In this document: positions 1 through 12,800 of the stretch, piece after piece | How the letters are laid out: every line of letters begins with the position of its first letter | Position numbering within the stretch: the first letter of the stretch is position 1 | Assembly: GCF_000327385.1 (NCBI RefSeq) | Contig: NW_008706746.1 | Span: forward strand, 2,347,814-2,411,813 | DNA from: Lottia gigantea | Taxonomy: Eukaryota > Mollusca > Gastropoda > Lottiidae | Direction: 5' to 3' | DNA length: 64,000 bases | The notes under the pieces: generated by a model | What the model was told of the DNA's origin: nothing | Seen by the model: only the letters and a program-made list of their open reading frames with translations | Databases searched by the model: none | Program-made: the position numbers and the translations under genes

Positions 1-826
1 AAACTATTCAGATAAAAATACAACTGAATGTAAATATTGGTAGATTTTCCTTTAATCAGAAACTTGGTTCAACCCACAGGTAACCTAGTCTTTCCTTACT
101 TATAACAAGAGCTTCAGAAGAATTGTTCTTGATAATTAAGTCACATACAAAATAATCTGTATTTTAATCAGAATGATAATGATCAGGGTTAAAGATTAAA
201 TGTTTTTCTTCAGTGTGAATAAATGTCAACTAATGAATTTATACAAAGGTTGTAATACATCCTTAAAATTAAATAAACTTTTTCAACAAACACCATACCA
301 CAGATTATAATCAATGTACATATTATAGAGTAATCACTCATGTCACAGTCATGGGACTTAAATGGAGGGCAAATAGGATTAATTAAATGTTTATGACAAA
401 CCTTAAAAATATCATCTTGATTTTTTTGAGTGCTTGAGTCAATTAGAACCCCAAATCAACCCTTGATACAGCCAGTCCAAACTTCTTATTGGAAGTGAAT
501 TAATTCACTTTGATTGGTTAATCAATAGGTTGATGTTAGTCGTAAAAATCATTCTAAAGGGTTTCATAATAGGTCACCAATTTTATTAACTGAAGCCATG
601 CAATGAGATGAGTAGTATAATTTGGTTATAAGTGATCAGAAGATAAGTTTGATATATCAAGGATTTGATTCCTCATACTGTTTATAAATATACAGCACTT
701 ATCCAGGGTTAAATCTACATTACAGCATTTTATATCCAAAGACATCTAGAGTAAATTGAATTAACAATTGTAAATGTCATGTCCTGAAACCCATCAAGAT
801 ACAAAATATGTTTCAATCCAAATATT
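1..826. other. 3' flank / 3' UTR of AGTPBP1, no other gene seen
   Basis: AT-rich sequence downstream of the AGTPBP1 stop codon (minus strand). No coding exon or known repeat was recognised. A minus-strand AATAAA at 582-587 could be the polyadenylation signal, giving a 3' UTR of about 260 nt. Confidence 0.5.
582..587 (-). promoter_or_regulatory. candidate polyadenylation signal of AGTPBP1
   Basis: Canonical AATAAA on the minus strand about 240 nt past the stop codon of the carboxypeptidase gene. In DNA this AT-rich, chance occurrences are common, so support is positional only. Confidence 0.3.
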
Positions 827-3800
827 TTAACTTAAATAATCTTCTACTTCATCTTCATCATACTCTTCATCTTCTGTTTCTAGATCTAGATCATAAACAC
901 TTTCCTCTATAGTTCTATCTCTCTTAATAACACTTATACTTTCCTGGTCCTCTTCTAAATAATCTAACATACTACAATAGAGAAAATAATCAATCAAAAT
1001 TGTTAATATATCATTAATTACAGATACATCTTACCTTTTCTCCCATTCCCACTCTCTTACTGAGATTGTCAACCGTGCCCCATCCCCCCACTTTCAAATT
1101 TGATTATCATTTTACATAGGGAAAGAATGAACTGTGGCCCCCCTGGAAAATTTTCTGGTCCTTGCGCAGCTCCCTCACCTAATGTTTCCTTGAAACTCCA
1201 CTGCCTATGCTTGGATAAAAATTCCCAGATGAGTTAAAATGAAATATAAGAGGAAAGTGTAGTGTGATAGATTTATATTCCTCCCACCTCCTTTAAGATC
1301 ATTGTCATTAACAGTTCACTTTCAAATCCCTAATGCTTTTAGTACAAAGACTTTAAATTTAAAGACATTAATTATCCGTTTTTCATTTCAAACCAGATTC
1401 AAATTAGCTGTGTACAAGATTGTAAATAAGTTAATGATAGCAATTACCTGTAAGTTGCAGCTGATGCCTCCAGAAATTGTAAGACATCTTTTGATTCCAT
1501 GGAATTAGAATCGTTTATAACATTAGATCTTACAATTCTCATTAGAGATTCACAGAATTTATGGCCCATTTCTTCTAAAATGTTTGTATTTAGATGTTGG
1601 TCCTAGATTACAAAGAGAAATGCCATTAAGTCAACATATCCTGACACAAAGATTTATAGTATTCTCTCTTTCAATGAGCTTAATTCTTCTGCAATTATAG
1701 AAATATAACTTCAATGGTTTCCCTTGTTTTGCTTTTATTCATGTTTAGAAAATTTTACATCAGAAACTATGTTAATATGTCAAATTCTTCATATTATATC
1801 TGTCTTTGGTCAAAATATGCCAACAGAAAACAATTTTTTATTATTTAAGAAATGTAAAATTGAACCAAAACACTTCATAAATTGAAGGGATATATTATAT
1901 TTCCCTAATAAAAATAGAAATTAATTCACAAGAAGCTATCCCTTAAACTGAACAGATATGAGATTGAATGAATATGATGGAAAGTTTTTGATTATTTGGA
2001 TTTTTTTTAAATATTTTAATTTGATGGTCGATTAACAGAAATTGATAATTAAAACTGTGGTTAATCTGAGTCATAATTTTATAACAATTTGTGATTTACA
2101 TACTGCCCCTTGAAAGAAGGGAAAAAAAAGATTTGTAGAGGAAAGTACTTTCACCTTATATTTGCCTTGGTCACATCCACAATAACTACTTTCCATGGTA
2201 TAACTTCTAGCTACCCCTAGCTGTCTCCAGATAACAACTCTAGCTGTTGATTCTTTACATCTCTCAACTACAAAACTACAGTTCTGTAGACAGAATGCTG
2301 GAGAACTGATACTCAATAACCGAGGTAAAGTCTGGAAAAATAGAATTGTCAACATATTTAAAAGTTTTATTTCAAAATGTTTTAGTATGACAATCAATTC
2401 TTTGTTTTTATGACTGAAAGCATGGGCAGACAAAAGCTGAAAGGTTTCTAGCGGTTCAGACAAACTCTTGACTGAATGCACAACATATTTATCTCCTCAT
2501 TTTGTGGTATTTTACCACGATTATCACATATCAGGATATTATACACCTCTTTTACCAGAAATTTTTGTCACTAATCAACATATTTCCAGTTGCCAAATTA
2601 AGGACCTGATGGATAGTTGCTCTGTATTTTGTTTTAGTATAAGAGGTGTAACAAGTACCAGAAGTTTATTAACTTTAATCTTATTCTTGCATTTATAAAT
2701 TTTTGATAGTTTCTGGAGCATTTCTATTGCACATCTCGTTGTGACATGATTTGGTAAAATCAAATATATTGCTGGAGCCAATTTACCCCATTGTTAATAT
2801 TTTTGGGTGTTTTTGCTTCAAGGTAATCAGATGAGCTAACCCATTTGGCATTCCTAAGAATTTATGATATTGTTTGTTGTTGTCTGAATTTCAAAACAAT
2901 AAAAATCCAGGAAACCATGTTGAAACAAAAAAAGGTCTCTTGATGTTTTATTTCTGAAGTTAGATCTCATCATCCAGTCAAATAAAAAGTAATAATAACA
3001 TTGATACAGAGATGACATTATCCAGACAGACTATCTCAATAAAAAACACATATATATATGAGCCAGGGGAATAATAATTACCAGGAAAAATAATAAAGAC
3101 TTTCAAAATACATTTATTATTTATTATAGTAAGACATTTTCAATAAAATCAGACATAACACTCATTGTTTTCAATGTCTATAATTAGCAACATCTTAGAG
3201 ATCAACTTCTAAAGATGGGTTGACATGAAAATCATTATCATATAGTATCAAGCCTACTGATCATTAAATTATACATTTAAGTTTATCAATGGTTCAAAAC
3301 TTTGTCAATCATACCCAAATTGAAACTTGTCTAAGATCTTGTGGCTAGAAACTTACATACCACAATTGTTTAAATTCTGACATAAACTGTTGCATCTATT
3401 GTATTTACAAGTCAGTTTTTATGTATTTTCAGTATATCAAAGCATCAACCATTGATATTTGTACAAGATCTTGTGAATATTAACCTACAATATTTGTAAG
3501 TGAAAACAAATGTATTTTATAGTATGATTACCTTAAAGCCATTATCTTCATGTTTATTACCAGTTGAAGCAGGGTTTTGGGTATCATTTGGTATCCAGGA
3601 CAATGAGGGACTACAACCATACATAAATATATTCTTACGTCTAGAATGACCATGATAATCACAAGATACCTATATTAATACAAATGTTAGTTAAAGCTTC
3701 TTCCAATTTCAGGAATACATGACCATCTTACATAGTCACCATAACAAAAATCAATTCATGTCAATTTTTTTTGCAGGTTATTTTGATCTTGTCATTTTAA

Positions 3801-6800
3801 CAAATCAATATCACTAGGTTTGATCTAGAATTAGCTGAAATAACACATCCTCTGAACCTTAATAGCTTGTTAAATAGTGTTATACTTTTTTTATATTTTC
3901 ATTAGGATGAGTTGACAGTAACAAAAAGTATTGGAAATTAAAGTGAACACCAGTAATAGTACACCTCTTAAAATCAATTGTTCAATTGCTCATAAAAAAA
4001 GGAGAACTTATTATCGAAAATTTCTCTGAACCAATCAACAATCAGTAGAGATAGTAGTGTGATATTTAAAATTACATTTGTCAAGAAAATAACATCAATA
4101 ATTCAGAACATCTGAAATGTCATACAACACAAAATGTAATAAGATTAAAAACAACATGTACATAACAATGAGTAATGAAATTCAAAACAAATGTCAGTGA
4201 TCTGCACTAATGTATGTTTTATATGCATGGTGAAAAATTAAAGTGATTATACAACTCCTATCTATTTAGCCGTAGAATGTACAAACAACTAATCAAATAC
4301 TGAATAACAACTATTTATTTAATGGTTCATTGTAGAAAATAACCTATTATAGTCTCTATTATTACAGGTTTGTCAGAATTATTCTCTACAGATACATGGG
4401 AGTCACATTTGCACAGACTGATAGGCAATGACAGATCTAACTATTGATTCCAATACAATTCAACATGAATTTTCAAATTCATTTCTACATTGCGAGCATT
4501 GTTGGTTAAATTTGTAACAAATTCAATAAAACAGCAGATACTCTCAAATACATTGGTTTCAATCCTTTCATACAATTTGTACTTTTTTGTGTATTTTGAC
4601 ACCTCTAGTAGGCCTACCCAACTGCCCACCAGCAAAGTGGATTAATACACTTCGGTCAAAAACCAGGAATATTTTACCTTGTTGACAGATTCGTCTCAAT
4701 ATACTGCTGATTACTGAAAGATCTCTTTTCTAAAAGTTGTCATAGTTAACCCTCTTATGTTTGCTGGTATTCCTATAGGGCTTTGAAATTAAAACAGAGA
4801 AGGTGAACATGATTATATACAGGTAAACTCTTACCATGGGTGTTCTGTTGATCATATTGAGATAATGTAATAAACCTTTAGAATGATAGATAGTAGGATG
4901 TAATTTAGGACACGGTCTAGACCACCTTCGGTTTAAATCTTCTGCTACTAATGAACTTCTATGACTGAAACATAAATTACTTTTTTTAATTGGTCTATAG
5001 CAGGCTTCTTAGATTGTATCTAACAAATTTTGCTCAAAGACACGTTTCGTTCTAAGCAATGTCTTGCATATTTTTTAACATATCGTGGGTGACCGCTTGA
5101 AACCTTGTATATACCATATTTGGTCATTTTGACTTTTTGGCACCATTCGAAAGCTCGTAAAAGCGCGGATCTTGTGATCAAAACCTTGTATTCTGAGCTT
5201 GATTGTAAATAATTCAAAAAGCACTGATTAAATAACACGTATATAAACAGTCAGATTTAAAACCTCGTAAAATATATTATTACACAAGGTTCAAAGTTTC
5301 TTTTTCTGCGGATGAAAAAGATTTGAACAAAATACGCACACAAATAGTTTTTTGCGTTTTTCTCGAAAAGTAAGTTCACGTCATATATCGTTATACAAGG
5401 TTTTAAGCTGTAACTAACTATATCTTGTTCTATAAGCAGAAATAAAACTGAATGTTTTGGTTAAAAGTTCTATCTATTGACATTAATGAAAAACCAAGAA
5501 TGATTTTAGATTGTTAACAAAACTTGATAAAGCTGCGTACAAAAGGTCTACTATCACAATTCTCGTATGCTAAAGCTGGTCACGCTTTAAGGTCTTTGTA
5601 AATCATCTATAGAGATTATTTAAATACAATCTAAGGTGGACAACTCCTACTTGGCAAGTGAAGATCAGATCACATCAGATATATCAGATGATATTTCTGA
5701 TACTGATATTAAGAATTCAATGAATTTACAAATAAGTTTGAATTTCTTATCAACCAGCAGTATAGTTGGTTCCACATCCAATACTTCACCTCAAAAGAGA
5801 CTCATTGCCAAACTAAGTCACAAGCATGCAAAGTTAAATTCAATTGTTAAACAAAACAAAAAAGACTTACTTTCCATTGATGACTCCATCAGGATTTAAC
5901 ATAGGAACTATTTTAAATATATAGGTTTCACGTAATCTTTGAGCTGCTGGATGACTACTTAATAAATAATCTATTGAACCTATAAAACCATTACAAACTT
6001 TAAGTAAAGGAAGTCAGTTTTTATGTCTATCCAGAACATTGCATCAGTTTTAATCATTCCAATTTTAAGTCAGATATCAGAAAGTCATCATCATCATCAT
6101 TTGCATCAGCCAAGTAAAAAAAATGTTTGGAGTACATAGTTCCCTTATATGCTGTAAAACCATTCTTACCTTTCATAACCCAACTGGAATTACTTTCACC
6201 TGGATGGACACGACTTGACAAAAATATATATGGTCTTCTCTCTACAAATCAATTTCATATCATAGACTAGGTTCAAGGTAATAAGTTTAAAGTTAAGGAC
6301 TCTAAAAATAGTAAATTTAATTTGAACCAAACGCACAAAGCAAACCTATCTGCAAACTATATTGATATCATCTAATTCATGAAAATGAAAAACTTAAGTA
6401 GAAGAGTGAGTATAAAACAATGACCACAACACTTACTGAATTCAGCATTATCATTATCATTAGGAGAAGGTTGAGCAGTAATAGTTAATACAGGAACTGA
6501 ATTACCAGCTAATGTTTCACATAAACTTTGATGTCTATAAAATATCTGACTTGCATCACAAATACTTTCCCAATGATATAGATGACACTAGAAAGATGAT
6601 AAATAAATATTGCTTTAAATCGATATCGACTTCAACTTTATTTAAAATCTATTTTATATCCAGTGGCGGCCCCAGACTCACAAAACTAGGGGTACAATTA
6701 GGTACAGGTTGATTAAATGGGCGGACAACTGTCAAATTGGTGATTTCAAATGTGGCAGCTTGTTTAATTTTTAAAAAATGAAATTGATTGATACATTCTG

Positions 6801-9800
6801 ATATATTTTAGGGCAAAAAAGTATAAAAATCATACTCTTAAATTTGTTATAAATGAATTGGGGGTACAAACCATTTCTCTGTACCCCAACTCGCGCTTCC
6901 ATTGCTAGCACTACATAAATTGTATGCTATATTTTAATAATTACTATATAATATAACATAATGATACTTTGAATGAAATTAAATCATGAACAAAATGAAT
7001 TTCGATTATGGTATCAGTATAGACTATCAGTGAGCTCAAGCAAGATTTGATCTCATGTGGTACATCTGATGAAATTAATATTCAGAATGGTATAAATATG
7101 AAATTTTAACTAGTATAAACATACATATGTGGTATGAATCTATAGTTAAGTATTTATATGATATAACTAAGTTTGTTTTAATTAATTCACATTAATATCA
7201 AATGAGTGTAATATTCAAATATCATGGCTCTGTATAACTATGATAAACTTGTGTAATATTCTAAAGCTTAGTTTGTTCTAATTAATTTACATCAGCTTCT
7301 TATATATGAGTGTAATAATCAAAAATTACTGCTGAACATTAAAGTAGTACACATGTTCTAATTAATTAGCATTAATATGATAATTAGAGGTAGAGATCAC
7401 ATAAAATTGTGATCTGTTATTCAACATGATAAGATTGTAATGTTAACATAATATGGCTATGAACTAAAGGTGTAATGTTCTAATTAAAGTGGTATAAATA
7501 TGTTCTAATAACTTTACATTAATATGTAATAGTGTAATGTAGTCAAATTAAAGCCATCTAAACCAAGAATTATAATAGTACAAATATATTTATGTTTTAA
7601 CTTATTGCTGTTATAGGTGTACTGTTTTAAAAATTAACACAAAACATTGACCAGTACGTCATGTTCTAATTACTTTGCATTCTTGTGTTATGAATCTAAT
7701 ACTTTTTTAAACCTTAATTGGCATTCCGCTTAAAGGGGCATTCCACTTTTTACAGAAATTTGTGAAATCTATAAACAAAAATCTATCTTAAAGTTTTAAC
7801 TAAAAAATCTAGTCGTGATTTTTTTTTACGTCAAAACTATTTACAAAAAAGCAGGATGTCCCTTTAAGCTAAGCATTAAAGTGGTAAAAGCGTATAGTTT
7901 TAAAAAATTTAATGACAATTACCTTCATATCTTTCCTGTGATGTGATATATATAAGTGATATATAGAATGTTACTTCAGCCTTTAATATGTTATAAATGA
8001 AATATAATCAAAGACTAATATAATGAAACTTGTAAATGGTATATGTGTAAATTATTAGTCTAAACTAATCATAAATGAATGAACACATACCTTTAATGTG
8101 GTATAAGTGTATGGATAATGATATGCTAAGTAACAGATATCTCTATCGTGTTTAAATGTCACTGTAAATGTGGTGGTATAATATGATTTGCCTTTAACAC
8201 CACCAGTAGTAATAGCACTACGTATAAAATGGTTTTTATAATAACAAATATCTGTTCCTGTTCTCATCCAGCCATCTCTACCTTCCATTGCTTCTCCTAC
8301 TGAATATATCACTGGTTTCATACCTGGTAAAACAATCTGACAATATAGACAGGAAAATTGATGAATTTCAAGAGAGACTGTTAATTTTTATCACCTACAA
8401 TACTGGTCCTTTCTTTAAATGTAGACAAACAAAACTTGAATTTTCATTCAGTAAAGGGATACAGTTATATTAGATAATGATCTAACAAACTGAAAATTGA
8501 ATATTCAGATGACATTTCTGACTAAGTATAAATTTGTATTTAATCTAAAATTTTTCATCAAATTTCAGAACAGAGCCTTACCAAAGTTAAACTGACTGTT
8601 GATTTTCTCACAGTTGACAATATTAAATCTATAAGGAACATCAGCTATCATATTTGATACTTGAAAATAGAACCATTGGTGATGATGATTGGTATTAATA
8701 TCAGGATTTAATATCAGATCATACTCAAATTCTCTAACCTGCAATAATCAGATCATACTCAAACTTTCATAATGAATTATCTAACCTGAAATCATTGATC
8801 ATACTCAAATTCTCTAACCTGCAATAATCAGATCATACTGAAATTATCTAACCTGAAATCATTGAATCATACTCAAATTATCTAATCTGCAATAATCAAA
8901 TCATACTGAAATTATCATACTGAAATTATCGAACCTGAAATCATTGATCATACTTGTTATGCTCGATGAAGAGTAGGTTTTAAGATTTATTAGCACACAT
9001 CGTCAAGTTTACAGAGAGACAATATCATATGATGTAAACATTAGAAAAGCAAACGTAAGACTGACGTAATCAAGCAAGTCTATCTCTTTTGACTAGAGAG
9101 TCAATCAAGGGAAGCAACTAAGTTCGATTGTCTCACACCTTCCCCAGATTATTATGCACTTTTGAAATGAACACTAATAATCTGTCACAAAGTCTTTGAA
9201 TCTAGTTGGTTTCCTAATTCGTCTTCCATAACTACTAGTTCTGTGTTCTCTCTTCTTTTGAACTGGAACTGGGTCTGGCTGATGACGTTCAATTTCAGGA
9301 GCACTGGCTTCGTGATCTTGCTGAAGATTACGTTGAGGATTATGATGACCTCCACCTCCCCCTGTTCCTGAAGGGAAAGGCATCCAAGTGTACGGTTTAA
9401 GTTGTCGTCGGTTGCGTTGAAATTTTTTACCATCTTGCAACTGGACTAAATATGATCTGTGAGGAAGAATTTTGACAATCTTCCCTTTAACTGTCCATCG
9501 TTTTGATGAATGATGCTGGATTCGTACGTGACTACCAACATTCAATTGACGTAAAGGATATGTTCTTTTGTTGTAAAAATGGATGGACTTTTCATTGGCA
9601 CGATTCTTGCGACGGTTAACTTCTTTGTTTGGCATCATCCATTTTTGTTGAAATGAGATTGGATGGCAAGGAAGAGAATCGTTGAGACGTCGACCAAGAA
9701 AAAGTTCTGCTGGTGATTTTCCTCCTAATAATGGGGAATTACGAAAGGCTATCAATCCTTTACGAAGTTTGACCATATCCAACTTTTTATCTTTGCGACA

Positions 9801-12800
9801 CTTTCATACAATATTCTTCATGGTTTTAACAGCAGTTTCGGCTTTGCCGTTGGACTGTGGATATCTTGGACTGGAAGTGTTGTGTCTGAATTCTCATTGG
9901 TCTGCAAACTGTTTGAAAGCTTTGGAAGTAAACTGGGTCCCGTTGTTGGAAAATACTTCATCAGGAATGCCAAATTGAGAGAATGATTCCTGTAAGGCAT
10001 AAATGACTGATTTAGCAGTTGTGTCCTTGTGTAGAATGTATAATTCAGGCCAGAAGGACATGTAGTCAACTATAACCATGAAATTCTCTGTGCCGTACTG
10101 GAAAAGATCCGTACCTATCTTCTTCCAAGGTAGAGTGGGAACTTCATGAAGCTGAATTGGTTCCTTAGGTTGAGAAGGTTGTGTGACTTGACACGCTTGA
10201 CATGCTTTAATGAGGTTGCTGATATCGCGATCGAGGCCTGGCCAGTAAATTGACTGACGAGCTCGTCGTTTAGCTTTTTCCATTCCTTGGTGTCCGTCAT
10301 GTAGTCTTCTTAGAAGTGAACATCGAAGAGATTTGGGAATGATAGTGTGGCAACCATATAATAGTATGTCATCATGAATGGAAAAACTGGATCTAACAGG
10401 CCAAAATTCACGAACTATTTCTGGTAATTGCTGTTTAGTATCCGGCCATCCTTTTAAGATGATAGTTTTCAATTTCACCATTTGTTGGTCCTTTAATGAA
10501 GCCTCTTTAACTTTGGAAAGTGGGATAGAATGGTTATCTTCTTGGTCTCTGACCGACATGATGAGGTTGACGAGGGATTCGGAATCTTCTTGATCAACTA
10601 TGTCCTCATCATTTGGTTGGTCTACTGGAGAACGAGATAATGCATCAGCAGCTTGATGAGATTTCCCACTTGTCCATATTGCGGTGAAATTATATGGAGT
10701 TAACTTCATTCTAAGACGTTGCAGCCTTGGATTGTCTATTTCATCGATCCTGTACTGATTAAAGATGGGTACCAAGGGTTTATGATCAATAATGAGATCA
10801 AAATGTGGTAATCCATGTAAAAATATGTGGCATTTCTTCACTGCCCAGGCAGCACCGAGGGCTTCAATCTCGATCATGGCATACCGGGACTCTGTTGGTG
10901 TAAGAAATCTAGAAGCAGCTTGAATTAGGCGACACGTTCCATCATCTTGAGTCTGTGTGAGAGCTAGGCCTAAACCATTGAGACGAGAAGCGTCTACTCT
11001 CAATTGGGTTGGTTTTGATGGGTCGAAATAAGCTAAGACCGGAATTGACGTTAGCAGTTCTTTGGTAGCTGTAAATGCGTCTTCTTGTTCCTGATTCGTT
11101 CTTGGGTTTCAGCAAGGGACGTAGTGGCTGCATAGCATCTGCTATATCAGAGGAAAAATCTGCTAGTTGATTTACCAATCCAAAAAATTAACGGACATCA
11201 GTAATATTTCCAGGTCTTGGAAAGTCTTTCACAGCTCTAGTCAATTCTGGACTGATTTCATATCCGTTAGATCTCAAGATGTAACCGCAAAATGGTACTG
11301 AGTGTACGCCAAATTGACATTTGGACAAGTCAAGGTTTACACCATGGTCTTGACAGCGATTGAGGAATGCATGTAGGCGTTGATTGTGTTGTTGAACATC
11401 TTGGCCATAAATGACAATGTCATAATCTATTTTTACGACTCCTTGTAGGTCGCAGACTACATCATCCATGCGTCTATCGTAATGTTCCGATATGTTACTA
11501 ATACCATAAGGTGCCTTGAGACATTTATACCGTCCAAAGGGAGTAATGAACGTGGTTAAATGTGAGTCTTGCTCAGAGAGTTTAACTTGCCAATAGCCTG
11601 TCAATGCATCTACTTTGCTAAAGATACAAGCTTTTTGTGATGGAATAGATGAGACAGCTTCGTGAGGGGTAACTGATTGGTAACGCTCACGCACTATGAA
11701 CTTGTTGAGCTTGGTAAGGTCTATACACATGCGAATATCTGTGGAATTCTTTTTTGGTATGACAACAATTGGGTGGCACCATTTAGAAGGTTCTGTAACA
11801 GGACTGATGACACCTTGTTGCACCATATCATCCAACTTTTGTTTCAGTTTATCTCGAAGTGGAATCGGAATTCTGCAAGGTGTATGAACTGAAAAGGGTT
11901 TCGCATCTGGAGTCAATTGGATCTTTAAAGTTTCACCTTTCATGTCCTTAAGTTGATCATCAAAAACACTTGGATATGATCTTACAAATGTAGCTTTAAG
12001 TTCTTGCGAAATGATATGTCCATGCGACGTTACGGATTTGATCCAATTTTCTGGGATGAGTCCTAACGTGCGTAATGCTGGTCGACCCAGTATAACACCA
12101 ACCATACCAACGATGACATAAATTTTCTGTTGTATGGTGTTGTTGTAGGCTGTTATGTTGGCATCGAAGTATCCTTCACACTGTAGATTTTCAACATTGG
12201 CACCAACTAAAGGTCGATCTGGTGGAGATAATTGTGTAGTGTGACCAGTAGATCGAAAAGTATCTGTTCCCATAGCCGTAACGACAGATCCAGTGTCCAG
12301 ACAGGCATCAAAGGGTCTTTGGTTAATTTGGATGGTTACAATAAACTCATCATCACCATGACTGGATGTCCTTAAAATGCTGGATCGGATATATCTGACC
12401 GTCTGTACGCTTTTGCAGTGTGGACTGTTCTTGAAGTGACCCACGCCTTTACACATGGAACATGCTTTACCGTAGGCAGGACATTGATGTGGAGAGTGAT
12501 TTTTTAAACATTTTTTACAGTCATACGTCCTGGGAGTTTTAGCTGTTGGCATATGAGATTTAATCTTGGAAGGTTGTGGGTTCGCTTTTGTCTTGGCATT
12601 TTGATAGCGCAAGACACGATTAATACCATTGCATCCTTCAATCTCGGAAACTTGCTGAGCTGATGACTCCTGTGAACGGCAGATGTCGATTGCTTTTGTT
12701 AGAGTTAATCCAGAAGATTTGGCTAGAAGTTTACAAACATCACTGCTGTTTATGCCTACGATGATTCTATCACGTATGAGACGATGGTGAAGATCCTCAG